From an uncultured Clostridia bacterium (GTDB lineage: Bacteria > Bacillota > Clostridia > TANB77 > CAG-508): a stretch of 64,000 bases of DNA. The stretch covers positions 1-64,000 of the forward strand of contig CAKPCL010000006.1 in assembly GCA_934141605.1 (NCBI GenBank). Reading direction: 5' to 3'. The position numbers and the translations under genes are program-made. Positions 35,854-45,800 of the stretch are shown here, piece by piece (the stretch's first letter is position 1; every line of letters begins with the position of its first letter). The notes beneath the pieces are model-generated. The model saw only the letters and a list, made by a program, of their open reading frames with translations. It was not told the origin of the DNA and ran no database searches.

Positions 35854-36601
35854 TTGTCATTAAAAATAAAAGAACTACCAGAAACAGAAAGACCATATGA
35901 AAAATTAGAATTATATGGAGAAAAAAACTTATCAAATGCAGAATTATTAGCAATAATAATAAAATCAGGAACTAAAGATGAAACCTCAGTACAAATAGCT
36001 CAAAAAATATTAAGTTTAAATTATGACCCACAAATGGGTGATTTAAATTTTCTAAAAAATATGAGTATGCAAGAACTTATGCAAATCAATGGCATAGGAA
36101 GAGTAAAAGCAATACAAATAAAAGCTGTTTGTGAACTTGCAATAAGAATGTCAAAACCATCAAACTATAAAAAAATGAGAATAACAAGTACTGAACATAT
36201 GGCTAAATTAGTAATGGAAGAATTGAGGTTTGAAAAAAAGGAATATGTAAAATTATTTTTACTTAATACTAAAAATGAAATATTAAAAAAAGTTGATGTA
36301 GCAACTCGGAGGAACTAACTTCGCAACTATCAGTATAAAAGAAATTGTAGTAGAAGCATTAAAAATAAAAGCACCAAAAATGATATTAATACATAATCAC
36401 CCAACAGGTGACCCAACTCCAAGTAAAACAGATATAAAAATTACAGATAAATTATACAATGCTGCGGCAATGTTTGACATTGAATTATTAGACCATATAG
36501 TAATAGGTAATGGAAGTTTTAAAAGTGTTTTTGCAGAAACGAAAAAAATTGTAGATAAATTAAAAGAAAACAAAATGAAGGGAAAGGAAGAAAAAGTATG
36601 A
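35854..36601 (+). CDS. radC: RadC-family JAB-domain protein (needs +1 shift)
   Basis: Read with one +1 shift at CGG 36307 the gene encodes about 248 residues, the usual RadC length. N-terminal part: LKIKELPETERPYEKLELYG and a helix-hairpin-helix QELMQINGIGRVKAIQIKAV. The shift joins VDVAT to GGTNFATISIKEI, after which the JAB metalloprotease motif HNHPTGDPTPS appears; without the shift the motif is lost at TAA 36316-36318. TTG 35854 fits the RBS AAAGGA and gives the family start (M)SLKIKE. The stop overlaps mreB by four bases. Role in repair is debated. Confidence 0.88.
36307..36309 (+). other. CGG +1 frameshift site in radC (C|GGA)
   Basis: GCA ACT CGG AGG AAC TAA stops three codons after CGG; skipping C reads GGA GGA ACT AAC TTC, restoring ATGGTNF. 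Confidence 0.9.
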
Positions 36602-37629
36602 AATTTTTTACATTTGGTTCAAAAGATATAGGAATTGATTTAGGAACTGCTAATATTTTAGTAACATTAAAAGGAAAAGGAATAATCTTAAAAGAGCCTT
36701 CAGTAGTAGCAATTAATAAGAAAACAGGAAATATAATGGCAACTGGTAATGATGCAAAAGAAATGCTTGGAAGAACACCAGAACAAATAAAAGCAGTTAG
36801 ACCTTTAAAAGACGGTGTAATCGCAGACTTTACAGCAACTCAGTTAATGCTTAAAAATATTATAGAAAAAGTAGAAAAAAGATATAGTATAGGAAGACCA
36901 AGAGTTGTTGTAGGCGTACCATCAGGTATTACAGAAGTTGAAGAAAGAGCTGTTGAAGAATCTGTACTTCAAGCAGGAGCCAGAGAAGTATATTTAATAG
37001 AAGAACCTATGGCAGCTGCAATCGGAGCTTCACTAGATGTTGCAGAACCAAGTGGAAGTATTATTGTTGATATTGGTGGAGGAACAACAGAAGTTGCTGT
37101 AATTTCATTAGGTGGAATTGTAGTTAGTCATTCTTTAAGAATTGCTGGAGATGAACTTGATGAAGACATAGTAAATTATGTTAAAAGAGAAATGAATTTA
37201 TCAATAGGAGAAACAACAGCTGAACAAATAAAAATTCAAATAGGTTGTGCAATGCCACTTATGACTGAAATGTCAATGGAAATAAGAGGAAGAGACTTGA
37301 CAGATGGACTGCCAAGAAACGAAAAAATAACATCAACACAAGTTGGAGAAGCAATGAGAGAATCAGTTTATAAAATTGTTGATATTGTAAAAAGTACACT
37401 TGAAAAAACACCACCAGAACTTGCTTCAGATATCATGGAAAAAGGAATTGTACTTGCTGGTGGAGGAGCATTGATAAAAAACTTGGACAAATTGTTAAGT
37501 ATAGAAACAGGTATGCCTGTATATGTTGCAGAAGAACCATTAAACTGTGTTGTTAGAGGAACAGGTAAAACTCTAGATGATTTGGAAAGACTAAAAACAG
37601 TACTTATAAATTCTAGAAAAAGAAGATAA
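36598..37629 (+). CDS. mreB: Rod-shape-determining protein MreB
   Basis: 343 residues, standard MreB length. Actin-like ATPase motifs: IGIDLGTANILV (phosphate 1), VDIGGGTTEVAVISLGGI (phosphate 2), and LAGGGALIKNLD (adenosine). MreB filaments guide lateral wall synthesis with MreC, MreD and PBP2, all encoded downstream in order. ATG overlaps the radC stop. Confidence 0.97.
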   Translation: MKFFTFGSKDIGIDLGTANILVTLKGKGIILKEPSVVAINKKTGNIMATGNDAKEMLGRTPEQIKAVRPLKDGVIADFTATQLMLKNIIEKVEKRYSIGRPRVVVGVPSGITEVEERAVEESVLQAGAREVYLIEEPMAAAIGASLDVAEPSGSIIVDIGGGTTEVAVISLGGIVVSHSLRIAGDELDEDIVNYVKREMNLSIGETTAEQIKIQIGCAMPLMTEMSMEIRGRDLTDGLPRNEKITSTQVGEAMRESVYKIVDIVKSTLEKTPPELASDIMEKGIVLAGGGALIKNLDKLLSIETGMPVYVAEEPLNCVVRGTGKTLDDLERLKTVLINSRKRR

Positions 37630-37658
37630 ATTTTGTAAAAATGTAGAAGGAGACATGT

Positions 37659-38474
37659 ATGTATAAAAATAAAAAAAATGGACTATTAGGAATAATTATT
37701 ACAATAATTATTTTAGTGTTAATAGTTATATTTTCTAATAAAGAATCTAATACATCTTTTTTTGAAAATATTGCTAATAAATTAGTTATGCCAATGCAAA
37801 ATGGATTAACATATTTAAAAAATAAAGTTAGTGGAAATTCTACATTTTTTACAGATATAAATAATTTAAAAAATGAAAATAAAGAATTAAAAAGCGAAAA
37901 TAGTAAATTAGAACAATCTTTAAGAGAACTAGAAAATATTAGAACAGAAAATGAAACTTTAAAAGAATATTTAGGACTAACAGAAAAATATGGAGAATAT
38001 AAGACAGTACCAGGTTATATCATTAACAAAGATATAAGCAACTATTCAAAAACAATAATTATAAATGTTGGAAAAAAAGATGGAATAGAAGAAAAAATGA
38101 CTGTAATAGCTGATGAAGGACTAGTAGGACATGTTATATCTGTTACAGATAGTACAGCAAAAGTAAGAACAATAATAGATACATCAAGTTCAATTAGTTG
38201 TTTAATGAGCACAAATAAAGACAGCATAGTTTGTAAAGGAACATTAGACAGTAATTCTGAATTAAAAGCAATGTATATACCTACTGACGCAAATTTAGTC
38301 CAAGGAGATAGTGTTGAAACATCAGGATTAGGCGGAATTTATCCAAAAGGAATATATGTAGGAAGTATTAAAAAAATAGTTAATTCTAAAAATATAACTG
38401 ATAGATATGCAGTAGTAGAAACAGCAGTAGATTTTAGCAAACTTAACACAGTATTAGTTATAAAAAGTCATTAA
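37659..38474 (+). CDS. mreC: Rod-shape-determining protein MreC
   Basis: 271 residues. One membrane segment near the N-terminus (GLLGIIITIIILVLIVIFSN), a coiled coil (about 70-110, LKNENKELKSENSKLEQSLR) and the MreC beta domains with VPGYIINKDISNYSKTIIIN and EGLVGHVISVTDSTAKVRTI. It bridges MreB and the periplasmic or outer wall enzymes. RBS AGAAGGAG. Confidence 0.94.
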   Translation: MYKNKKNGLLGIIITIIILVLIVIFSNKESNTSFFENIANKLVMPMQNGLTYLKNKVSGNSTFFTDINNLKNENKELKSENSKLEQSLRELENIRTENETLKEYLGLTEKYGEYKTVPGYIINKDISNYSKTIIINVGKKDGIEEKMTVIADEGLVGHVISVTDSTAKVRTIIDTSSSISCLMSTNKDSIVCKGTLDSNSELKAMYIPTDANLVQGDSVETSGLGGIYPKGIYVGSIKKIVNSKNITDRYAVVETAVDFSKLNTVLVIKSH

Positions 38475-38497
38475 TAAAATTTAGAGAGGTGGAATTA

Positions 38498-39031
38498 TTG
38501 AAAAAAATTCTTATAAACCTAATATTAATTGCAATTGGATTTATAATTTGCTTTTTACAATCTAATTTTTTCAGTTGGTTTTCAATTGCAGGAATTAAAC
38601 CCAACCTTTTTGTTGTATATATACTGTTTATAGGATTATTCGGAAACAAAGGCATGGGAATTATATATGGAACTGTAGTAGGAATATTTTTAGATTTAAT
38701 TTTTAAAGAAAATGTAGGACAAAACATAATAGGACTAGTTGCGGTAGGAATAATAGCTACAATTTTTGATAAAAATTTTTCAAAAGATAGTAGAATAACT
38801 ATAATGTTTATGGTATTTGGCACAACTGTAATTTTTGAAGTTATATCTTACTTTATAAACTATGTAATGTATTCTATAAATCTTGAAATATTAGAATTTA
38901 TAAAAATATTAATAATAGAGACTATTTATAATATCTTAATTACAATAATTATATATCCATTAATTCAAAAGTTCGGATATTACATAGAAAATGAATATAA
39001 AGGAAATAGAATTTTAACGAGATATTTTTAA
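38498..39031 (+). CDS. mreD: Rod-shape-determining protein MreD
   Basis: About 177 residues with five membrane segments (ILINLILIAIGFIICFLQSN; FVVYILFIGLFGNKGMGIIY; later FIKILIIETIYNILITIIIY), typical MreD size and topology. TTG 38498 is favoured; GTG 38489 overlaps the RBS AGAGGTGG. Integral membrane partner of MreC. Confidence 0.9.
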   Translation: MKKILINLILIAIGFIICFLQSNFFSWFSIAGIKPNLFVVYILFIGLFGNKGMGIIYGTVVGIFLDLIFKENVGQNIIGLVAVGIIATIFDKNFSKDSRITIMFMVFGTTVIFEVISYFINYVMYSINLEILEFIKILIIETIYNILITIIIYPLIQKFGYYIENEYKGNRILTRYF

Positions 39032-39068
39032 TTAAAAGAATTGAAATCTAAAGGAAGAAGGTGAAAGA

Positions 39069-41186
39069 TTGGCACAAAATATCAACAAGAAAAACATTAA
39101 TTTCAGATATAATATAGCAACTGTTTTTACATATATAGTAGGAATAATCTTAATTGTCCAATTATTTAACCTTCAAATTATACATGGAACAGAATATAGA
39201 GAACAATCTAACACAAGACTTACACGAGAAAGTACCCTAAAAGCAGCAAGAGGAAATATATTAGACAGATCTGGAAATATATTAGTTTCATCAAGTCAAA
39301 AATTTGACTTAGAATTATATAAAAGTAAAATAAATACGAAAACTTTAAATGATACCATATTAAAAATAGTAAATGTTTTAGAAAAATATAATGCTTCTTA
39401 TACAGATACTTTCCCAATTAATATAGACCCATTTGAATTTAAAATTTCAGATACAACTTTAACCAATTGGAAGAAAAATAATAATATTGATGAAAATGCT
39501 ACTGCAGAGGAAGCATTTTACAAATTTAAAGAAAAGTATAAAATAGAAAATGAAGATATTAGCGAAGTAAGAAAAATTATAGCTATAAGATATGCAATAG
39601 TAAAAGAAGGATATAGTAGCACTAAATCTATAACAATTGCAAAAGATATATCAAGAGAAGCAGTAGCAGAATTTAATGAAAACGGAGATGAATTTCCAGG
39701 TATAAATATCTCTGTACAACCTGTAAGACAATATAAAGAAGGCACATTAGCTTCACACATCTTAGGATATGCTGCGAAAATAGGAGCTGATGAATATAAA
39801 GAAAAAAAGGACACATATACTCAAAATGATATAATTGGAAAAACTGGAATAGAAGCTCTTTTTGAAGAATACTTAAAAGGAAAAGACGGAACTAAACAAA
39901 TTGATATGGCAGTAGATGGAACGATAACGGCAGAGGCTGTTACAGAAGAAGCTGTTGCTGGTTCTGATATTGTACTTACAATAGATTCAAAGCTACAAAA
40001 AATTTCAGAACAGGCATTAAAAGAAAATATTGAAAAAATAAGAAATGGTGGCTTTGGAAAAGTATATGATGCAAAAGGCGGTTCTTGTGTGGTTATGAAT
40101 GTAAAAACTGGAGAAGTACTAGCAATGGTAAGCTATCCAGATTATAATCCACAATCTTTTGCAAATGGAATAAGTAATGAAGAGTGGCAAAGCTATTTAC
40201 AAAATGGATCATATCCATTATTAAATAAGACTATACAGAGTGCATATGAACCTGGGTCAATATTTAAAATGGTTACAGCAGTAGCTGGTTTGGAATCAGG
40301 AAATATTACATTAAGCGAAAGAATAAATGATACAGGAGTCTATAAAAAATATAATACAGATTGGAAATGTTGGTATTACACAGATTATCATGTTGGACAT
40401 GGATATCTAAATGTAATAGGGGCAATTGCAAAATCTTGTAACTTCTTCTTTTATGAAACAGCAGACAGGATGGGAATAGATACTTTGGACAAGTATGCCA
40501 AGTATTTTGGACTAGGAACTAAAACAAATATAGAACTTCCAGATGAAACATCAGGAATACTAGCAAGTAAAGAATATGTAAAATCCATAGATAGAACATG
40601 GAATCCTGGAGATACAATAAATGCTGCTATAGGACAAGGCTATAATAAATTTACACCTTTACAGATGACTAAATATATCAGTATGATTGCAAATGGAGGA
40701 AACAAAATAGATGTTAGTATTGTGAAAACAATTCAAAATGCAGACGGAACAGAAGCCTCTAAGGAAGAAATAAATAATTTTGTAAATCAAAAATTAGGAA
40801 TTTCAGAAGAAGCTAATGAAGAAGAAATAACTTTAAATAAGGAATATTTGGAGGCTGTAAAAGAGGGAATGAGGTCTGTTACTAGTGGAGAATCTGGAAC
40901 TGCTTATGCAAGATTTAAAAACTTTAATATAGAAGTTGGAGGAAAAACAGGTTCTGCAGAGGCTGGCCAAGATGCAAATGGAAAAGATATAGTAAATGCG
41001 TGGTTTGCTGCTTTTGCACCATATGATGACCCAGAAATCGCTGTTGTTGTTATGGTTGAAAATGGTGGACACGGAAATTATACGGCAGAAGCGGTTAGAA
41101 ATATAATGGCAGAATATTTCGGGATGAATACACAAAATATAACAGAAGACATGAATGCAATTTCTTATACAGAAAGCATGAGATAA
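39069..41186 (+). CDS. mrdA: Penicillin-binding protein 2 (elongasome transpeptidase)
   Basis: 705 residues, class B PBP. Membrane segment (YNIATVFTYIVGIILIVQLF), dimerisation domain (ARGNILDRSGNIL), transpeptidase domain with SxxK in EPGSIFKM, SxN in AKSCNFF and KTG in GGKTGSAE. It cross-links peptidoglycan during elongation, and its place after mreBCD identifies it as PBP2/MrdA rather than the division PBP. TTG start with RBS GAAGGTG. Confidence 0.93.
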   Translation: MAQNINKKNINFRYNIATVFTYIVGIILIVQLFNLQIIHGTEYREQSNTRLTRESTLKAARGNILDRSGNILVSSSQKFDLELYKSKINTKTLNDTILKIVNVLEKYNASYTDTFPINIDPFEFKISDTTLTNWKKNNNIDENATAEEAFYKFKEKYKIENEDISEVRKIIAIRYAIVKEGYSSTKSITIAKDISREAVAEFNENGDEFPGINISVQPVRQYKEGTLASHILGYAAKIGADEYKEKKDTYTQNDIIGKTGIEALFEEYLKGKDGTKQIDMAVDGTITAEAVTEEAVAGSDIVLTIDSKLQKISEQALKENIEKIRNGGFGKVYDAKGGSCVVMNVKTGEVLAMVSYPDYNPQSFANGISNEEWQSYLQNGSYPLLNKTIQSAYEPGSIFKMVTAVAGLESGNITLSERINDTGVYKKYNTDWKCWYYTDYHVGHGYLNVIGAIAKSCNFFFYETADRMGIDTLDKYAKYFGLGTKTNIELPDETSGILASKEYVKSIDRTWNPGDTINAAIGQGYNKFTPLQMTKYISMIANGGNKIDVSIVKTIQNADGTEASKEEINNFVNQKLGISEEANEEEITLNKEYLEAVKEGMRSVTSGESGTAYARFKNFNIEVGGKTGSAEAGQDANGKDIVNAWFAAFAPYDDPEIAVVVMVENGGHGNYTAEAVRNIMAEYFGMNTQNITEDMNAISYTESMR

Positions 41187-41242
41187 AATACTTAAGCTAA
41201 AATTATTAATGAGAAAATGTTGAAAACGAAAGGAATATAAAA

Positions 41243-41854
41243 ATGAATAATTGTGTAAGTATTAATTTAAAAAAAGACTATATTGTAATAAAAATAGCAG
41301 AAGATGCAGAACAAGGGAAAATTATAAGTGTATTAACTAAAAAATTGCCAGAGCTAAAAAAACTATATAAAGATGAAAAAACACCTATAAAAATTGTAGG
41401 AAAAGTCTTAAAAAATAAAGAAATAGATGAAATACAAGAATTAATAAAACAAAATATAGATGTAGAAATAGAATTTGATATGCCAAAAAGCTTAGGACTA
41501 TCTAGTATAACAAGAACTTTTAAACAAGAAATTGCTATATCTGAAACAAAATTTCATAAAGGTTCATTAAGATCTGGACAAAAAATAGAAACAGAAGGAA
41601 GTATTGTTATTTTAGGAGATGTTAATTCTGGAGCAGAAGTAATCGCGTCAGATAACATAGTGGTTTTAGGAAATTTAAGAGGATTAGCACATGCAGGAGC
41701 TAAAGGAAACAAAAATGCAATTATTGCAGCAGGAAACTTAGATGCTGTACAAATAAGAATTTCAAATATAGTAAAAGAAATAGACAGAGATGAAGAACCA
41801 CTACATATACAAGCCTATGTATATATTGAGGACGATAAAATTATAATTGAATAA
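41243..41854 (+). CDS. minC: Septum site-determining protein MinC
   Basis: 203 residues. N-terminal domain to about residue 100, then a C-terminal beta-helix MinC domain (GSLRSGQKIETEGSIVILGD and VNSGAEVIASDNIVVLGNLR). MinC inhibits FtsZ polymerisation and is positioned by MinD. In many Clostridia minD and minE follow; here the next genes are convergent, so minC ends this operon. Confidence 0.92.
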   Translation: MNNCVSINLKKDYIVIKIAEDAEQGKIISVLTKKLPELKKLYKDEKTPIKIVGKVLKNKEIDEIQELIKQNIDVEIEFDMPKSLGLSSITRTFKQEIAISETKFHKGSLRSGQKIETEGSIVILGDVNSGAEVIASDNIVVLGNLRGLAHAGAKGNKNAIIAAGNLDAVQIRISNIVKEIDRDEEPLHIQAYVYIEDDKIIIE

Positions 41855-42172
41855 TTATGAAAAAAGTAATAAAAACAAAATTATATATAACATTTCATCT
41901 TTTGAATTTTGTTGATATAAGAAAAAAAGCAAACCAAGAATTATTAAATCATCTAAATATAATTTAATTCCGAATATTTCAAAAATAGGTTGTTCTTGTT
42001 CGGAACTAGATCTAGAATTGGTAGTATTACTAACTTGTTCTGAGTTAGTAATACTATCTTTTTCTTCTTTTTTAATATTTAAATCTTGTACATCATTTTT
42101 ATAATATCCATTATAATATCTATAATATGGATAATTATAAGGATAATTGTAAAATGGAAATCTAAACATCAT
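41855..42172 (-). CDS. Conserved clostridial hypothetical protein, Tyr/Pro-rich with C-terminal membrane segments
   Basis: 105 residues. The N-terminus is rich in Tyr, Pro and Asn (FPFYNYPYNYPYYRYYNGYY), the middle is Ser/Gln/Glu-rich, and the C-terminus holds the conserved block IFEIFGIKLYLDDLIILGLL with a second hydrophobic stretch. Similar blocks occur in hypothetical proteins of Clostridia. The start overlaps the stop of the upstream gene by 11 bases, so both are one operon. Function unknown. Confidence 0.65.
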   Translation of the reverse strand: MMFRFPFYNYPYNYPYYRYYNGYYKNDVQDLNIKKEEKDSITNSEQVSNTTNSRSSSEQEQPIFEIFGIKLYLDDLIILGLLFFLYQQNSKDEMLYIILFLLLFS

Positions 42173-42593
42173 TATTCTCCTTATTATTTTCTTTCATAAT
42201 TTCTGCTATTTTAGTAACATTTAATAAATTCATGTAATTATCTAATTTTTCCTTTTTACTATTTCTTAAGTAAGGCTTAAGCGAATTTAACAAATTTGCT
42301 CTTGGGTCATCTTTAGTATTATTCATTTTTTGTATAACAGAAGACATTTTCATTATTGTATTCATATCTAGACCATTAATATCAAAATTACTACCTTGAT
42401 TATTTTTATCTTGATTTTGATTATTGGTGTTAGTGCTTGAACTGTTATTATCGTTATTTTGGTTTGATAGTATCTTAGAAAAATTTTGGATCATTTCTGG
42501 AGAAATATTAGAAATTGCATCTGATAAATTTCCGTTATCAACCATGTTTTTAATGTTTTTCATTGTGTTTTCATCAATATTCATATTATTCAA
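42162..42593 (-). CDS. Conserved clostridial hypothetical protein with DPRxxLLxxLKPYL motif
   Basis: About 143 residues. An acidic helical N-terminus, an Asn/Gln/Ser low-complexity middle and a conserved C-terminal block DPRANLLNSLKPYLRNSKKE followed by KLDNYMNLLNVTKIAEIM. The block is shared by uncharacterised Clostridia proteins encoded beside the partner at 41855. TTG 42593 fits the RBS GAGGTG better than GTG 42602. Function unknown. Confidence 0.65.
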   Translation of the reverse strand: MNNMNIDENTMKNIKNMVDNGNLSDAISNISPEMIQNFSKILSNQNNDNNSSSTNTNNQNQDKNNQGSNFDINGLDMNTIMKMSSVIQKMNNTKDDPRANLLNSLKPYLRNSKKEKLDNYMNLLNVTKIAEIMKENNKENNDV

Positions 42594-42820
42594 TATTATC
42601 ACCTCAATATAATATATTAAAATAAATTTTATATATGTAATATAATATTTATTATATGAATATTACTTTTAATGTGTTACTATATTAAAATTAAACTTTT
42701 TTTATAAAATTAATCATATTTTTTGTAAAAAAACATTGAAAAATGAGGGAAATGGTTGTATAATATAAATTAGGCAAATTATGTAAAATATTATTTAAAA
42801 AATAATATAGGAGGTATATA

Positions 42821-45800
42821 ATGAAACAAAAAATTTTAAAAATTGTAACAGTATTAATGGTAATTGCAACATTAACCATGTCTAACTTTGCATTGATATG
42901 TGTAAATGCAATAACTTACGCTGTGGACACAATAAATGCTGACAAAACTACAAACAATAAAAATGTAGAATTTGAAGCATATTTTAAAAATGAAAACGGT
43001 GAAAAAGTAAGTAATCTAGATACTAAAATGAATGCTGAAAATTTAAAATTATATTTTCAAATAGCAGTAAAAAAAGAAGGATTACTTGATGGAGAAATAA
43101 CACTAAAGGATTCAAATTTTAAATTTAAAGAAGATTTTTCAGATAATTCAATAAGAAAAATAGAAGAAAATAAAATATACTTAAATCAAATTAATGCAGG
43201 AGAAACTAAAGAAATAGAAATTAATATAGAACTCCTAAAACAAGAACAATTTGATTTAGGCCTAATTAACATGGAAAGTAAAATTCTACTAGAAGGAACA
43301 TATAAAAATAGTACTCAAAAAGATATATCTATTTCTGCAACTAGAACATTAAAATTAAATATGGTTAATCCATATGACAGTGCAGAAAAATGTATAAAAT
43401 TATCAGAAGAAATAATTACAAATAAAGTTGTAAAATATAATGGAGAAGATAAAAGAATAGTGCAAGTACAAATAACTTCAGGAATAAACAACAATTTATT
43501 TCCTATAAAATCTTCTATAATAAAAGTACAAGCTCCTAAAGTTTCAGACAAATATCCAGAAGCATTAATTAGTGCAAATAAAACATTAGCAACTAATGGA
43601 AAAAAATTGACACAAGAAAATTATAATTATAATTCTGAAACAGGATTAGCAACAATTGAAATAAATAACACTGCAGAAAATAACCAAATAACTTGGAAAA
43701 GAAGCGGTGAAGATAAAATTATAGTTACATATATTTTTGACAAAGATGTAGAAATAAAAGATGAAAAAATAAGTGTAACTTCAGAAATAAACCTTTATGA
43801 TACAACAAATACAAAGGTTAATGCAACATCAACAATACAAATAGGCCAAGATGAAAAAGATTCAATAATAACAACAGAAATAAAACAAAATGAAGAAAAC
43901 ATATATAAAGGAAAATTATATGCTGGAATTAATAGAGATATAACATATACAACAATTATAAACTCAAATTTAGCAGGAGTTGTAAATAAAATTAATTTAG
44001 TAGAAAAAGAACAAGAAATCAATAATAATAAAATTGATTCAACATATAAAACTACAATAATTAATAAAGAAAATGTTTTAAACATCTTAGGCAATAATGG
44101 AGAATTATTAATATTAAATGCAGAAAATAATGAACAAATTGCAAAAGTAAATGCAGATTCTGAAACTAATGCAGACGGGAATATTATAGTTAATTATGGA
44201 GCAGGAGCTTCAGAAATAAAAATAGAAACAACAGCACCACAAAACACAGGTGATATAGAATTAACAACAACAAAAACAATAGGAAAAATTCAAAAAGATA
44301 TAGTACAAACAGCAACAGAAATATCAACAGAAATAACAGGTGATGCACAAACAACTAAATCTACTATAAACTTAAAAGAAACTGAAACAAAAGCAAATTT
44401 ACAATTAAATAAAACAGAATTTTCAACAATGAGTGCAAATAATGTAGAAATGAGAGTTACATTAAACTCAAGAGAAGAAAATAATGATTTATATAAAAAT
44501 CCTACAATAAGAATTCAATTACCACAAACAGTACAAAATGTAGATGTAAATTCAATACAATTAGTAGATGAAGAAGAACTAAAAATTACATCTCAAAAAA
44601 TATTAGATGGCAATATATTAGAAATAAAACTAAATGGTGAACAAACAAATTATAAAGACAAAGCAATAGAAGGTGCTATATTAATACTAAACATGAATAT
44701 AACTTTGGATAAAAAACAACCAAGTACACAAGAACAAATAGTATTAACATGTATTAATGGTGAAAAAACAGTTCAAGAGAAAGTAACAGTTAATTTTGTA
44801 TCTTATGCAGGACTAGTAACAATAAATAGAATGGAAGACTATGGCGTAGAAGTAATAAACAACCAAGGAAATAAAGAAGTAACTATTCCAATAAACTCAA
44901 GAACAAGAACAGTTAATAATACAAGAATTGAAAATGAAATTATCAATAATGAAGAAAACGAAATAAAAAATGTTAGTATATTAGGAACTTTCCCAACTAA
45001 AGATGCTATTGAAGGAAACAATTTTGATATATCAGTAGGGAAAATATCAGCAACCGGAATAGATGAAAGTAGAATAAAAGTATATTATTCAGAAAATGCA
45101 AATGCAACAAAAGACATATCTGATTCAAAAAACGGTTGGTCTGAAAATATAGCAGATGCTAAAAAAGTTAAAAAATATTTAATTATAATTGACAAATTAG
45201 CTGTTAGAGAAGGTATTAAGGCATCATATGATATACAAATTCCTCAAGAATTAGAATATAATCTAACTGCAAAACATAATTACACAGTATATTATACAAT
45301 TGTAACATCAGAAAAAGAAGTAACAACAGATGATGTAGAAATAAATACTGAAAAAGGAGCTACTTTAGATGTAAGTTTAAAAGCACAAGTTGCATCAAAA
45401 GAAGTTGATACAGTTAAAGAAGGCGAAATAATTAGATATGTAGTAACTGTTTCAAATACTGGTTCAGAAGACATAGCAAATGCTAAAATTACAGCAAAAG
45501 TTCCAGAAAATACAGTTCTTATAGATTCAAACAAATTAAACTCTGTAGACCAAATCGAAGATGATGATGAAGGTGAAGGAGAAGGAGAAGAAGAACAAGA
45601 AGAAAAAATAGAGTTAGATAGTACTTTAATAGAAGCTAATATTGATAAAATAGAAAAAGGCCAAACTGTAACAAAATATTATGAAGTTAGAGTAAAAAAA
45701 GGAACTGCCGGAAATGTAATTTCAAATAATGTTCAACTTCAATATGGTGAAGTACAAAAAACATCAAATGAAGTTAAAACATCAATAGAACAAGGTGAAA

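Noticed and set aside
7544..36309. CGG simply reassigned to another amino acid
   Set aside because: Reassignment would keep the zero frame, which ends at a stop within 1-11 codons at each of these sites. Only a frame change explains the continuation.
7521..36601. Treating the split genes as ordinary pseudogenes or sequencing errors
   Set aside because: Random indels would vary in base, sign and place. All 11 joints are the same +1 event at C before GGA/GGT, in the zero frame, on both strands, including five in a row. A systematic base-calling artefact cannot be excluded without reads, but many other GGA/GGT codons in the window are unaffected.
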